DNA from: Bacillota bacterium
GTDB lineage: Bacteria; Bacillota; Clostridia; Christensenellales; Aristaeellaceae
Assembly (NCBI GenBank): GCA_023436585.1
Contig: JAEZIN010000006.1
Coordinates: 124,001-188,000, forward strand
Length of the DNA stretch: 64,000 nt
Direction: 5' to 3'
Positions 1-8,604 of the stretch are shown here, piece after piece; position 1 is the first letter of the stretch, and the number at the start of each line of letters is the position of its first letter. A model generated the notes under the pieces. It ran no database searches. It saw only the letters and a program-made list of their open reading frames with translations, and was not told the origin of the DNA. The position numbers and the translations under genes were made by a program.

Positions 1-1
1 G

Positions 2-217
2 AGTGGGATAGCTTTAGTGATTTTTGCGGAACTAATAGCTGACTTACCCAAATGGGTTTATATTGTGCTACTTTCAATAACCCTTTCCATTATCGGATAT
101 AAAAAAGGTATCATGTTCGGTTTAGCCGAAAAATTAAAAAAAGTGATGGACTTAACTTTAAGTGAAGTCATATTAAAAAAATCGAACCTCGTAATTAGGT
201 ATAATAATTATACCTGA
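2..217 (+). CDS. C-terminal fragment of a small membrane protein (cut by window edge)
   Basis: The frame is open from base 2 to the TGA at 215-217, so the true start lies upstream of the window; a GTG at 17 is only an internal possibility. The visible 71 residues have one hydrophobic segment (about residues 18-33, WVYIVLLSITLSIIGY) followed by a Lys-rich amphipathic tail, suggesting the end of a small membrane protein. No family is recognised. It lies in the AT-rich first 2 kb with other small membrane proteins, unlike the GC-richer chromosome that starts at 2.1 kb. Confidence 0.45.
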   Translation, partial: SGIALVIFAELIADLPKWVYIVLLSITLSIIGYKKGIMFGLAEKLKKVMDLTLSEVILKKSNLVIRYNNYT

Positions 218-251
218 GAACCTGCTATAATTGGTAGGGATTCTATTTGTA

Positions 252-566
252 TTAATAACGAAAATTCCTTGACAATGAATACCGATATATTAAGCCTGCG
301 GCAATTCCTACGGCTGTTACAGTTACAAAGAAAATCAGCATATTTTTTATTTTGGAAAGCAAGGAAATAATCTGTAATCTATAGTAATTACCGGTTCCTT
401 TAATTGTTGATGAATCTATGAATTCGTAAATTTCGTCATTTAGTGGAATGCCTTCTATCACGGTTTTTGCTATCTCAGAGTTTTCTTCTGGAGTACAACG
501 ATGCTTTTCTGTTAACCCGCTTCTGATGTAGTAATCAGTCAAAACGTGCTTTTTCGATGGCCACAT
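252..566 (-). CDS. hypothetical small protein with C-terminal membrane anchor
   Basis: The 104-residue protein has a soluble, charged N-terminal two thirds and one strong hydrophobic helix near the C-terminus (about residues 73-94), followed by a short basic tail, which is a tail-anchor-like layout. An AAAGGTGG ribosome site lies at good distance before the ATG. It is transcribed away from the SieB-like gene, and the two genes share a compact divergent promoter region. No family is recognised. Composition is AT-rich like its neighbours, so it is probably accessory DNA. Confidence 0.55.
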   Translation of the reverse strand: MWPSKKHVLTDYYIRSGLTEKHRCTPEENSEIAKTVIEGIPLNDEIYEFIDSSTIKGTGNYYRLQIISLLSKIKNMLIFFVTVTAVGIAAGLIYRYSLSRNFRY

Positions 567-595
567 AAAAATTCCACCTTTCAGAATATTTTTCC

Positions 596-642
596 ATTAT
601 AGCACAATTCTGGTTTACGTAAAGTAACTATAGGTGTACAAT
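596..642. promoter_or_regulatory. overlapping divergent promoters sharing a palindromic -35
   Basis: The palindrome TTTACGTAAA (614-623) provides a -35 on both strands. On the plus strand TTTACG (614-619) is 17 bp from TACAAT (637-642), serving the SieB-like gene. On the minus strand TTTACG (618-623) is 16 bp from TATAAT (596-601), serving the gene at 252-566. The overlap means RNA polymerase can occupy only one direction at a time. Both motifs are read directly; activity is inferred. Confidence 0.6.
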
Positions 643-671
643 AAAAATATATGAAAGGAGGATATCACAGA

Positions 672-1271
672 ATGGATTGGGCACAGGTTCTTACAAAAGT
701 TCTGGAGTTGCTTGATATAAAAAGAATATTAGCTTCTTTTTTATTTGGTTTGGTGACAAGGTTAATTGTCCCTGATGACTTCCCCTTAAATACTTTATTA
801 GCATCGAAAACTGAAGGAACTTGGGTTTGGCTGTTGATTGTCTATTCAGTTGTTTGGTACGTGCTATTCCTCTTTTTTGGATGGTTAATTAAGAAGTATA
901 ATGAGAACAAAAAAATACAAAAGGAAGCGATTGAACTTCAAGAAAAAGTAATGAAAGAAGCACAAGAATTTCAAGAAAAATTAGCGAGGGAAGAAAAAGA
1001 ACATATTGCAAAATACGAGTTATTGCCAAATGGATGTGCCAAAATGCTGAAATCGTTCATACTAAACAATAATGAATCCATTTCTCTGAAATATTCGGAC
1101 GATAGGTATTATATACTTAGCGAGACAAAATGGATAATTGAAATTCCGTGTGGTTCAGTAAATGATGGTGATATTCATGCAGATATAATGCTGAAACCTG
1201 AAATATATGCAGATATTAAAAAGCTTTGTGATGCAGGGAAATTATTTACTGATATAAAAGATACTAAGTAA
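672..1271 (+). CDS. SieB-like superinfection-exclusion family membrane protein (candidate)
   Basis: The start is the ATG at 672, because an AAAGGAGG ribosome site (654-661) lies just before it and inside the longer frame that opens at 651; this gives 199 residues. Layout: amphipathic N-terminus, a hydrophobic segment (about 19-35), a second strong membrane helix (about 52-76), a long Lys/Glu-rich coiled coil (about 78-115), then a soluble alpha/beta C-terminal domain. Two helices followed by a cytoplasmic domain resembles the phage SieB superinfection-exclusion family; that assignment rests on topology and general look, not on a decisive motif. A degenerate paralogue lies 250 bp downstream. 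Confidence 0.5.
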   Translation: MDWAQVLTKVLELLDIKRILASFLFGLVTRLIVPDDFPLNTLLASKTEGTWVWLLIVYSVVWYVLFLFFGWLIKKYNENKKIQKEAIELQEKVMKEAQEFQEKLAREEKEHIAKYELLPNGCAKMLKSFILNNNESISLKYSDDRYYILSETKWIIEIPCGSVNDGDIHADIMLKPEIYADIKKLCDAGKLFTDIKDTK

Positions 1272-1289
1272 TGAATATGATTTTTGATA

Positions 1290-1317
1290 CCCCGTCACAA
1301 GACGGGGTTATTTATTT
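1290..1317 (+). terminator. rho-independent terminator
   Basis: A 7-bp GC-rich stem (CCCCGTC / GACGGGG) with loop ACAA is followed by a T-rich tract, 18 bp after the stop codon of the SieB-like gene. Confidence 0.85.
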
Positions 1318-1519
1318 GTCCTGATATTCCCCTTAATTTGACGGCAGACGATAAGGAATTTTGCAAGTGATGGAATTATTTCTCTATATTCAGCAATAAT
1401 ATATACTACATGCAGTTAGTGGGCAAGAAATTATATTTTTCTTGCAACGCTAGGAATCATATTGCATGTCCAGCATATTATTAATATCGAACTTAGTACA
1501 AGCTGAGAGGAGAAATCAT

Positions 1520-1777
1520 ATGGATAAATTCATCAAGGTACTAGTGGAAAAGTTTAACTTGCGTATCCTAATTATCTCAGCATTACTTGGGTTTATCACA
1601 TACTGCATCTTCCCGATAATAAATTTCGTAAATATAATAATATTCTGAAATGTCGAAATATTCCCTATTGGGTGGGGAATATATAGCTCAATTTACTTGT
1701 TGCTTTTTAGTTTTTTAATGGGATTGGTTAAGACAAAAAGAAAATCAAAAAGGCATAGAATGTGCAAAATGTCTTAA
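1520..1777 (+). pseudogene. degenerate SieB-like paralogue interrupted by an in-frame TGA
   Basis: After a GAGAGGAG ribosome site, the ATG at 1520 opens a 42-codon frame ending in TGA (1646-1648). Reading on in the same frame gives another 42 codons to TAA (1775-1777), containing a second membrane helix (IYSSIYLLLFSFLMGLVK) and a basic tail. The first part lines up with the N-terminus of the intact protein at 672 (MDKFIKVLVEKFNLRILIIS against MDWAQVLTKVLELLDIKRIL). The whole therefore looks like one two-helix membrane protein broken by a nonsense codon and lacking the C-terminal domain. Confidence 0.55.
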
Positions 1778-2102
1778 GATGTAAGTGTTTGATTGTGAAG
1801 TGAAGTTGACAAAATGCAAGATTTTTTGAATAAGACTCTTTAGGGAAGGGAAGATATAAAGAAAACAGTTAAACTGAACTAGCCTCAAAATCAAAATTCA
1901 TGAGCTCAGGCTATCGATATGGCCTGCACTTTTTACTAGTTTCAATAGCAATTGGCCGATGTAAAATAGTCAAAATAGTTAATTTCCTTCCATTTTTTCG
2001 ATAATTTTCATGCTTATTGTTGTATTTTGTTTATCTGAATGATAGTATATACATATAATATATGCATCGTTAATAGTACGCTTATTATAAGGGGAAATCT
2101 AT
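1778..2102. other. AT-rich spacer between accessory DNA and the GGDEF gene
   Basis: No convincing gene is seen in these 325 bases. TATAAT at 2054-2059 could be a -10 element for the following gene, but no good -35 stands at the right distance. Composition changes sharply to GC-rich at about 2100, which may mark the edge of an acquired segment. Confidence 0.4.
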
Positions 2103-4412
2103 ATGGGCCGAAACGGTGCAAAAGCGAAGAAAACAATATGTGTATTGCTTGGCGATGTCAGCAATGATTTTATATGGGAATTGATGCGGGGCATGTACAA
2201 TGGGGCCATGCGCCGGCAAGTGCATCTCATTTTTCTGCTGGGCGTGCAGAAGCATGCGGCGCCTATGAAGGCGGGACTTAATCAGCAGGAAGCCTATTAT
2301 TACAACAGCATATACGGCTACACCACCCTGGTGGGGGCAGACGCGCTTATTGTCGCGTGCGGCGCCTTCACCGGCTTTGCCGGCGTGGACGGGCGCAAAA
2401 CGTTCCTGGACCGGTACCGCGATACGCCCTATGTTTTCCTTCAGGAGAATATAAGCGTCGATCTGCCTGACAAATCCTATATTACCGTGGATAACTACCA
2501 CAGCTTCAAACGGTGCATTGAACATTTGATCAAGGTGCACGGATTCAAAAGAATCGCCATCATTTCCGGGCCGGAGGGGCATTCCGACGCCAGGGAGCGC
2601 ATGCGTGCCTACAAGGATACCATGGCGAAATACGGCCTTCCGGTGACAGACAAGATGGTGGTATACGGTGATTTCTCCGAGTTTGCCGATGAACTGGTGG
2701 CACAGGTCCTCGACGATAACCCGGACGTGGAAGCCATAGCCTTCTGCAACGACGAAATGGCGAAGGCAGGATACCGGGAATGCCGCAGGCGCGGCATTGC
2801 CATCGGCAGCGGCCTTGCGGTTACGGGCTTCGATGATTTTTCCATTGCCCGGTCCCTGGAGCCGCCGCTTACCAGCGTATCCCAGGATGCGTATAAAATG
2901 GGCGAGCTGGCAGTCATGCAGGCCGCCAGCCTGGCGGAAGGGCAGCGCGTGACGCCGGTGGAATTGAAAACGCAGTTTCACGTGCGCGGCTCCTGCGGCT
3001 GCGGACAGGCGGCAGGCTATCCGCTGACAAAACCGGATGCGCTGGATCAGGAAAGCATATTGGATATGATCATCGCCAACATCATGAAGGATGTACCCAA
3101 TCGCTACAAAGACAATGAAGTAGGCCGTTACGGCGCGCTGCTGGGAAAATGCCTCAGGCATTTTTACAGCCTTGCCTCCCTTGCGCAGCAGGAGGAAGTG
3201 GACAAGATTGCGCTGTTTAACTGGATGCATGAAGAGCTTCAATTAAAGGATATCTCCATATTCACCCTGGCCAGGCACATGGGCGATTTTTTGCAGCAGC
3301 TTTTCCGCTATGAAAAAAACGAGCAAACCATCCGCAAAATTTCCGTCGCGGTGGCCCTGGCGCAGCAGTACCTGTATTCCAACGATCTGCGCGGCATCAA
3401 CGAGCGGTTTGAAGATTTCCGCATGCAGTCGTGGTTCATGCCGGAATTCATACGCGATTTGGTAGACCGTGACGACGAGGACGAAAGTGTGTTCAAAAGC
3501 GTGGTAGAGAGGCTGCGCCTATTGAAGATGGACAGCGTGTTCCTGTTCCTCTTGGAAGAGCCGCAAATCTGCCGCAGGGGCCAGGGCGTTTGGGCACCGC
3601 CCCAGAAAATGCGCCTGGCGGCCTATCACAGCGGGGACGAGACAAAGGCCTATCCACGCTCGCAAATGCCGGTGGTCACGCAAGACCAGATCTATGATAT
3701 GCTGCCTGTGTTCAAAAACGCCGAACATTTGATGGCCTTCAGCATCTTCTCCGGGGAAATGCATTACGGTATGCTGATGTGCGATGCCGATGTGGGGCTT
3801 ATGCCGTTTTTGCATGTGATCGGCCTTCAGCTTGGCATGCTGATGAACTTTTTGGATTTAAAACGCAAGGAAAAGATCATCTCCAACGAGTTGGAGGATA
3901 TGCGCGAGAAAAACGAGATTCTCAATTTCCTGTCGGAATATGACCAGCTTTGCGGGTTATTAAACCGCAGGGGTTTCATACAAAGGGCCATCCGCAGGAA
4001 CAGGGAAAACGTAGGCAAAACGGCTTACTGCGTATTCATGGACCTGGATCATCTGAAAGAAATCAACGATACCTTCGGCCATTCGGAAGGGGATAGCGCA
4101 CTGCACACGGTAAGTGCCATCCTCAGGGAAATCACGGACGATATGGACCTGATCGCAAGGATTGGCGGCGACGAATTTGTCGGCATGTTCATTACGGACA
4201 AGCCGAATTTCGGCTGCTTCTTCAAAACAAGGTTCAAAGCCGCCTGTGAGGAGTACAACAGCCGGCCGGATAAGCCCTATTATGTGGAGGCATCGGTAGG
4301 CGTGGCGAAATTCACATGCAGCCAGGGCCTGGAGGTCAGCACCATCATCGGCGAAGCGGACAAGTACCTGTATGAGGCAAAGCAGCACAGAAGAAAATCA
4401 ATCAGGAAATGA
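2103..4412 (+). CDS. LacI-type periplasmic-binding-like sensor fused to diguanylate cyclase (GGDEF)
   Basis: The 769-residue protein begins directly with a type-1 periplasmic-binding-like domain (about 10-300, ending in a typical RGSCGCG motif) and lacks the N-terminal helix-turn-helix of LacI repressors. A helical middle region (about 310-590) leads to a GGDEF domain at the C-terminus, with FMDLDHLKEINDTFGH and RIGGDEF; GGDEF is at 688-692. The active site looks intact, so c-di-GMP synthesis is expected. The allosteric RxxD site is absent at its usual position. No signal peptide or membrane helix is seen, so it probably senses an intracellular sugar-like ligand. A terminator follows immediately, making it monocistronic. 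Confidence 0.85.
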   Translation: MGRNGAKAKKTICVLLGDVSNDFIWELMRGMYNGAMRRQVHLIFLLGVQKHAAPMKAGLNQQEAYYYNSIYGYTTLVGADALIVACGAFTGFAGVDGRKTFLDRYRDTPYVFLQENISVDLPDKSYITVDNYHSFKRCIEHLIKVHGFKRIAIISGPEGHSDARERMRAYKDTMAKYGLPVTDKMVVYGDFSEFADELVAQVLDDNPDVEAIAFCNDEMAKAGYRECRRRGIAIGSGLAVTGFDDFSIARSLEPPLTSVSQDAYKMGELAVMQAASLAEGQRVTPVELKTQFHVRGSCGCGQAAGYPLTKPDALDQESILDMIIANIMKDVPNRYKDNEVGRYGALLGKCLRHFYSLASLAQQEEVDKIALFNWMHEELQLKDISIFTLARHMGDFLQQLFRYEKNEQTIRKISVAVALAQQYLYSNDLRGINERFEDFRMQSWFMPEFIRDLVDRDDEDESVFKSVVERLRLLKMDSVFLFLLEEPQICRRGQGVWAPPQKMRLAAYHSGDETKAYPRSQMPVVTQDQIYDMLPVFKNAEHLMAFSIFSGEMHYGMLMCDADVGLMPFLHVIGLQLGMLMNFLDLKRKEKIISNELEDMREKNEILNFLSEYDQLCGLLNRRGFIQRAIRRNRENVGKTAYCVFMDLDHLKEINDTFGHSEGDSALHTVSAILREITDDMDLIARIGGDEFVGMFITDKPNFGCFFKTRFKAACEEYNSRPDKPYYVEASVGVAKFTCSQGLEVSTIIGEADKYLYEAKQHRRKSIRK

Positions 4413-4428
4413 CGCGCCTCTACAAAAG

Positions 4429-4464
4429 AAAACCGCCGTCTTTTAAGCGGGACGGCGGTTTTGA
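4429..4464 (+). terminator. rho-independent terminator
   Basis: A 12-bp perfect stem (AAAACCGCCGTC / GACGGCGGTTTT) ends in a T run just after the GGDEF gene. Its A-rich other side would let it also act on the minus strand. Confidence 0.85.
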
Positions 4465-4561
4465 ATATGTGTGCATTCACACCGGAACTTGATTTTTTGG
4501 CTTTGTACCTATAAAGTGAATACATATGTATCGCAGACACAAATACGAAAGCGGGACCATC

Positions 4562-5368
4562 ATGGAAAATGCGCTGCTCAAGTTCCGGGACAAATGGACT
4601 GTGTCTGCCCTGGAGGCTGTGGAAAAGCTGATCGGCCATATCAGCACCCGCTACGCCATGGAGGAGCAGTGCGACGCAAAAGGGGAATGCAGGTTCCGCC
4701 GTGGCGGCAAGACACTTCTGACCATCAGCATGCGGGAATCTGGCCCGGTGGTGCTGCTGGTGTTCGGGAAGGAAGAGCGGGACAGCTTTGAAATGCAGCG
4801 GGATCAATTTTCAAAAGCCATGCAGGCCCGCTATGATGAAAGCCGTATCTATCACGACGGCAAATGGGTATTCATCCCCCTTGAGGACAGCAGCCTGGTG
4901 CAGGATATCATACATCTTACGGCCATCAAGAAAAAGCCGGACGAAAAAGCCATCACCATGTGCGGCTACCGCTGCGACCTTTGCAAGGCCTATGTGAAAA
5001 ACGTTCAAAAGAATGACCAAAGGGCGGAGCTGGCCAGGGTATGGGAAAAGTACTACGGCCTGCATTACGCGCCGGAGGAAATCTTGTGCGACGGCTGCCG
5101 CTGCATGAAAAACGACGCGCGCCGCGTGGACAATCACTGTCCCGTCAGGGCGTGCGTAATGTCCAGGCAGCTTGTAAGCTGCGCAGACTGTGCGGATTAT
5201 CCCTGTGCTATTTTCGAGCAGCGGACGGGCCTGAGCTGTCAAAAAGCGCAGGAGGCGCAGGGATCGGCCTTTGACGGCGCGGAGTATGAGGAATTCCTGC
5301 TGGCCTATGACAACAGGACGCGGCTTATTAGGCTGATAAAGGCTTGCGGGCAGGCAAGCCTCAAATAA
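4562..5368 (+). CDS. DUF3788-DUF3795 fusion protein, cysteine-rich
   Basis: The N-terminal half (to about residue 130) resembles DUF3788: a tryptophan-rich start, then a two-strand core ending in a DGKWVFIPL-type motif. The C-terminal half resembles DUF3795, with many cysteines (CGYRCDLC, CDGCRC, CPVRACV, CADCADYPC) likely to bind zinc or an iron-sulfur cluster. Biochemical function is unknown in both families. The ATG at 4562 is chosen over the one at 4526 because the DUF3788-like sequence starts there; neither has a strong ribosome site. It is a single-gene unit between two terminators. Confidence 0.7.
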   Translation: MENALLKFRDKWTVSALEAVEKLIGHISTRYAMEEQCDAKGECRFRRGGKTLLTISMRESGPVVLLVFGKEERDSFEMQRDQFSKAMQARYDESRIYHDGKWVFIPLEDSSLVQDIIHLTAIKKKPDEKAITMCGYRCDLCKAYVKNVQKNDQRAELARVWEKYYGLHYAPEEILCDGCRCMKNDARRVDNHCPVRACVMSRQLVSCADCADYPCAIFEQRTGLSCQKAQEAQGSAFDGAEYEEFLLAYDNRTRLIRLIKACGQASLK

Positions 5369-5372
5369 GATA

Positions 5373-5408
5373 CGCCCCTTTCCTTGGCGGAAAGGGGCGC
5401 ATTTTATT
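5373..5408. terminator. bidirectional terminator between convergent genes
   Basis: The stem GCCCCTTTCC / GGAAAGGGGC is followed by ATTTTATT on the plus strand. It lies between the DUF3795 gene and the convergent Crp/Fnr gene, overlapping the last codons of the latter. Confidence 0.75.
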
Positions 5409-6081
5409 CTGTCAGGCTCCGCAGCTTCTTTTTATCAATCACCTGGATACCGCCCCGGGACAGGGATACGATGCCTTCCCCGCTGAAATACTTGAGCATC
5501 CTGGTCACTACCTCCCGGGCGGAACCCACATACTTGGCAATTTGCTCGTGGGTCAGGCGGATGGTATCCTCCTCCGACCTGTTCATCTCATCCAGCAAAA
5601 ATATGGCCAGGCGCTTGTCAAAGCTCATGAAAAGTACCTGCTGCATGGTCCACATCACATCGGAAAACCGCTCTGTGGCCAGCTGGTACGAGAACTTTTC
5701 CACATATACGTTCTGGCGGGACAGCTCCGCGAAGGCAGCCGCGTGCAATAACAGCACCTCGCTGTCCGTTTCCGCGTCCACATGCACGTCGAAGGTGATG
5801 GTACTTAACACGCAGGAGGCGGAGAGAACGCATATGTCGCCTTCCTTCAGCCTGTACAGGGTGATCTCACGCCCCTCCTCCGAAAGCATGTATACGCGCA
5901 GCTCACCCGTTCTTACAAGGATCATACCCACGCACTCATTATCGCCGCTGTGTATGTTGGTACCCTTCCGGTAGCACAGCAGCGCGGCATGGCTTGCCAT
6001 ATAGCTTTTTTGTTCCGGAGTCAATTCCGGCCAAAAGGGAAAATACTCGGAATACAGGGAAGTATCCACACCGCCGGTCAT
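5404..6081 (-). CDS. Crp/Fnr-family transcriptional regulator
   Basis: The 225-residue protein has a cyclic-nucleotide-binding-type beta roll (about 20-125) and a C-terminal winged helix (about 150-220) containing LTHEQIAKYVGSAREVVTRM, the classical HTH_Crp recognition region. The start is set at 6081, where an AAGGAGGG site precedes the ATG; longer upstream frames have no ribosome site. No Fnr-type N-terminal cysteine cluster is visible, so the effector is unknown. It is divergent from the alpha-xylosidase/beta-galactosidase pair, which makes carbon-source control of those genes a reasonable inference. Confidence 0.88.
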   Translation of the reverse strand: MTGGVDTSLYSEYFPFWPELTPEQKSYMASHAALLCYRKGTNIHSGDNECVGMILVRTGELRVYMLSEEGREITLYRLKEGDICVLSASCVLSTITFDVHVDAETDSEVLLLHAAAFAELSRQNVYVEKFSYQLATERFSDVMWTMQQVLFMSFDKRLAIFLLDEMNRSEEDTIRLTHEQIAKYVGSAREVVTRMLKYFSGEGIVSLSRGGIQVIDKKKLRSLTE

Positions 6082-6266
6082 TATTTGGCCCTCCTTCATG
6101 AGAACGGTCGCCTTTATCCTATTATACATCAAAAGGAAAAAAGCCAAAAGCATGACCGTTGCATGGAAAATGATACGGCAGGAAGGGGAAGCATAGGCTG
6201 TTCGCGAATACAAAGATAGCTTTTCATGCGGTCGGAATCATTGTTCATACGAGCAGGAGGGTGCCT

Positions 6267-8585
6267 ATGCGGTTTACATACGGCTATTGGGTGACACGGC
6301 CTGATTTCAAACTGGGTTATGCCGTGGAATGCTGCCGCGTTAAGAAAACGGAAAAAAGCCTCGAGGTTCTGGCCATCAACAGGCATTTGGCCAACCGCGG
6401 CAATACGCTGGACGGACCGGTGCTGGAGGTCACTTTCACCGCGCCTATGGAGGGTGTTATCCGCGTTTCCGTAACGCACTTCAAGGGCGGCCGGGCCAAA
6501 ACACCCTGCTTTGGGATAAATGAAAGCCCGGTTTCCCCGGCAATCGATGAAAATGACCAAAGCTGCACCTTTCAAAGCGGGCCGCTTTGCGCCCGCATCA
6601 GCAAGGAAGCGAACGCCTGGCGGGTGGATTACCTGGGCGACGGAAATCTGCTTACCACCAGCGGCTACCATGGCATGGCCCACGCCTATCATTCGGAGAC
6701 GGGGAAGGCGTACATGTCCGACTCCCTGATGCTGGATGTGGGGGAATGGGTTTATGGCTTGGGGGAAAGGTTCACACCATATTTGAAAAACGGCCAAAAT
6801 GTTGAAATGTGGAACGAGGACGGCGGCACGGCCAGCGAGCTGGCCTACAAAAACGTGCCCTTCTACATGACCAATCGCGGCTATGGCGTGTTTGTGGATG
6901 ATCCCTCCGACGTATCCTTTGAGGTAGCCAGCGAAAAGGTGGAGCGCGTGCAGTTCTCCGTGGAGGGTGAAACGCTGGTTTATCATGTGATTTATGGCCC
7001 CACACCCAAGGAAGTGCTGATGCGCTACACAAAGCTGACGGGAAAACCCGCACTGCCCCCGGCCTGGTCCTTCGGTCTGTGGCTGACCACCAGCTTCACC
7101 ACCAGCTATGACGAAGCCACCATATCCTCCTTTATCCAGGGCATGGCGGACAGGGACATCCCCCTGCACGTGTTCCATTTTGACTGCTTCTGGATGAAGG
7201 GCTTGAACTGGTGCGATTTTGAATGGGACGGAGAAACCTTCCCCGATCCCCGCGGCATGCTCAGGCGTTACAAGGAGCGGGATTTGCGCATCTGCGTATG
7301 GCTCAATCCCTACATTGCCCAGCAAAGCCCCCTGTTCACGGAAGGGATGGAGAAGGGGTATCTGCTGAAGAAAACAAACGGCGACGTCTGGCAGACTGAC
7401 CGGTGGCAGGCGGGCATGGGCATCCTTGATGTAACCAATCCTGAGGCCAGGGACTGGTATTGCGGTTACCTACGCCAACTGCTTGAAATGGGTGTGGATT
7501 GCTTCAAGACGGACTTTGGCGAGCGCATCCCGGTGAAGGACATCGCCTATTTTGACGGCAGCGATTCCCTGCGCATGCACAATTATTACACGCACCTGTA
7601 CAACAAAATGGTGTTTGACCTTCTGGAGGAATGCCGCGGGAAGGGAGAGGCTGTGCTGTTTGCCCGCAGCGCCACGGCCGGCGGGCAGCAGTTTCCCGTC
7701 CATTGGGGCGGCGACAACAGCGCCAGCTTCGTTTCCATGGCGGAGACGCTGCGGGGCGGCTTGTCGCTGGCCCACAGCGGCTTTGGATTCTGGAGCCATG
7801 ACATCTCCGGCTTTGAACAGACGGCCCCGGCGGATGTGTACAAGCGCTGGGTGGCGTTTGGGCTGCTATCCACCCACAGCCGGCTGCACGGATCGTCCAG
7901 CTACCGGGTACCGTGGCTTTTCGACGGGGAAGCCTGCGATGTGGTGCGCTTCTTTGTCAAGCTTAAATGCCGCCTGATGCCCTACATATTCGGCAAGGCC
8001 GTGGAAGCCCATCAATCGGGCGTCCCCGTGATGCGGCCCATGATGCTGGAATTCCCGGAGGATATCACAGCTCAAATGCTGGACCGCCAGTACATGCTGG
8101 GGGATAGCCTTTTGGTAGCGCCTGTCTTCCGAAAGGATCATCAAGTGGACTGTTATCTGCCGGAAGGGGAGTGGACCGGCCTGCTGACAGGCGAGGTGGT
8201 GCCGGGCGGGAAATGGCGCAAGGAAACCCACGGCTTTATGACCCTGCCCCTGTATGTGCGGGAAAACACCGTACTGCCCATGGGAAGCATTGATAGCAAA
8301 CCGGACTACGACTACGCGGATGGTCTGACGCTGCATTTGTTCGGAATCCGGGACGGTGCGCGGATTACCACCGTGATACCGGATCTGAATGGCAATACCG
8401 CGGCAACCTTCGTGGTCCGGCGCGATGGCAGCGAATATACGGTCGAGACCGATTCAAAAAAGCCTTATTCCGTGGCGGTGCACGGGGCTGAAAATATATC
8501 GTGCGGCGCATCGCCCGTGCAAAAGAAGGCACCCGGTGAGGTGCATATGGAAGGCGGCGCGGTTCTTCGCTTTACGGTGATATGA
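6267..8585 (+). CDS. yicI: alpha-xylosidase, glycoside hydrolase family 31 (YicI type)
   Basis: This enzyme removes alpha-linked xylose from xyloglucan-type oligosaccharides; no signal peptide is seen, so it is intracellular. The 772 residues match the YicI family length. The nucleophile motif CFKTDFGERIP carries Asp416 (start at 6267), the number of the E. coli YicI nucleophile, and the acid/base is in HWGGDN (Asp483). An AGGAGG site 6 bp before the ATG at 6267 favours it over the GTG at 6261. The GH42 gene follows after 19 bp, so the two form an operon. Crp/Fnr control from the divergent gene is possible. Confidence 0.93.
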   Translation: MRFTYGYWVTRPDFKLGYAVECCRVKKTEKSLEVLAINRHLANRGNTLDGPVLEVTFTAPMEGVIRVSVTHFKGGRAKTPCFGINESPVSPAIDENDQSCTFQSGPLCARISKEANAWRVDYLGDGNLLTTSGYHGMAHAYHSETGKAYMSDSLMLDVGEWVYGLGERFTPYLKNGQNVEMWNEDGGTASELAYKNVPFYMTNRGYGVFVDDPSDVSFEVASEKVERVQFSVEGETLVYHVIYGPTPKEVLMRYTKLTGKPALPPAWSFGLWLTTSFTTSYDEATISSFIQGMADRDIPLHVFHFDCFWMKGLNWCDFEWDGETFPDPRGMLRRYKERDLRICVWLNPYIAQQSPLFTEGMEKGYLLKKTNGDVWQTDRWQAGMGILDVTNPEARDWYCGYLRQLLEMGVDCFKTDFGERIPVKDIAYFDGSDSLRMHNYYTHLYNKMVFDLLEECRGKGEAVLFARSATAGGQQFPVHWGGDNSASFVSMAETLRGGLSLAHSGFGFWSHDISGFEQTAPADVYKRWVAFGLLSTHSRLHGSSSYRVPWLFDGEACDVVRFFVKLKCRLMPYIFGKAVEAHQSGVPVMRPMMLEFPEDITAQMLDRQYMLGDSLLVAPVFRKDHQVDCYLPEGEWTGLLTGEVVPGGKWRKETHGFMTLPLYVRENTVLPMGSIDSKPDYDYADGLTLHLFGIRDGARITTVIPDLNGNTAATFVVRRDGSEYTVETDSKKPYSVAVHGAENISCGASPVQKKAPGEVHMEGGAVLRFTVI

Positions 8586-8604
8586 TTTAATAAAGGAGAA
8601 AATT

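Noticed and set aside
651..671. Seven-codon N-terminal extension of the SieB-like protein
   Set aside because: It would encode the ribosome-binding site itself, so initiation at 672 is far more likely.
2..2102. Prophage remnant covering the first 2 kb
   Set aside because: Composition and a SieB-like gene hint at it, but no structural, integrase or replication gene is visible, so it is left as accessory DNA.
2085..3242. 385-codon minus-strand frame opposite the GGDEF gene
   Set aside because: It mirrors the codon structure of a well-supported gene, has no family features, and similar long antisense frames occur opposite other GC-rich genes here.
6129..7325. 398-codon minus-strand frame opposite the alpha-xylosidase
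   Set aside because: The plus strand has an intact catalytic GH31 protein; the antisense product is His/Gly/Arg-rich without a fold signature.
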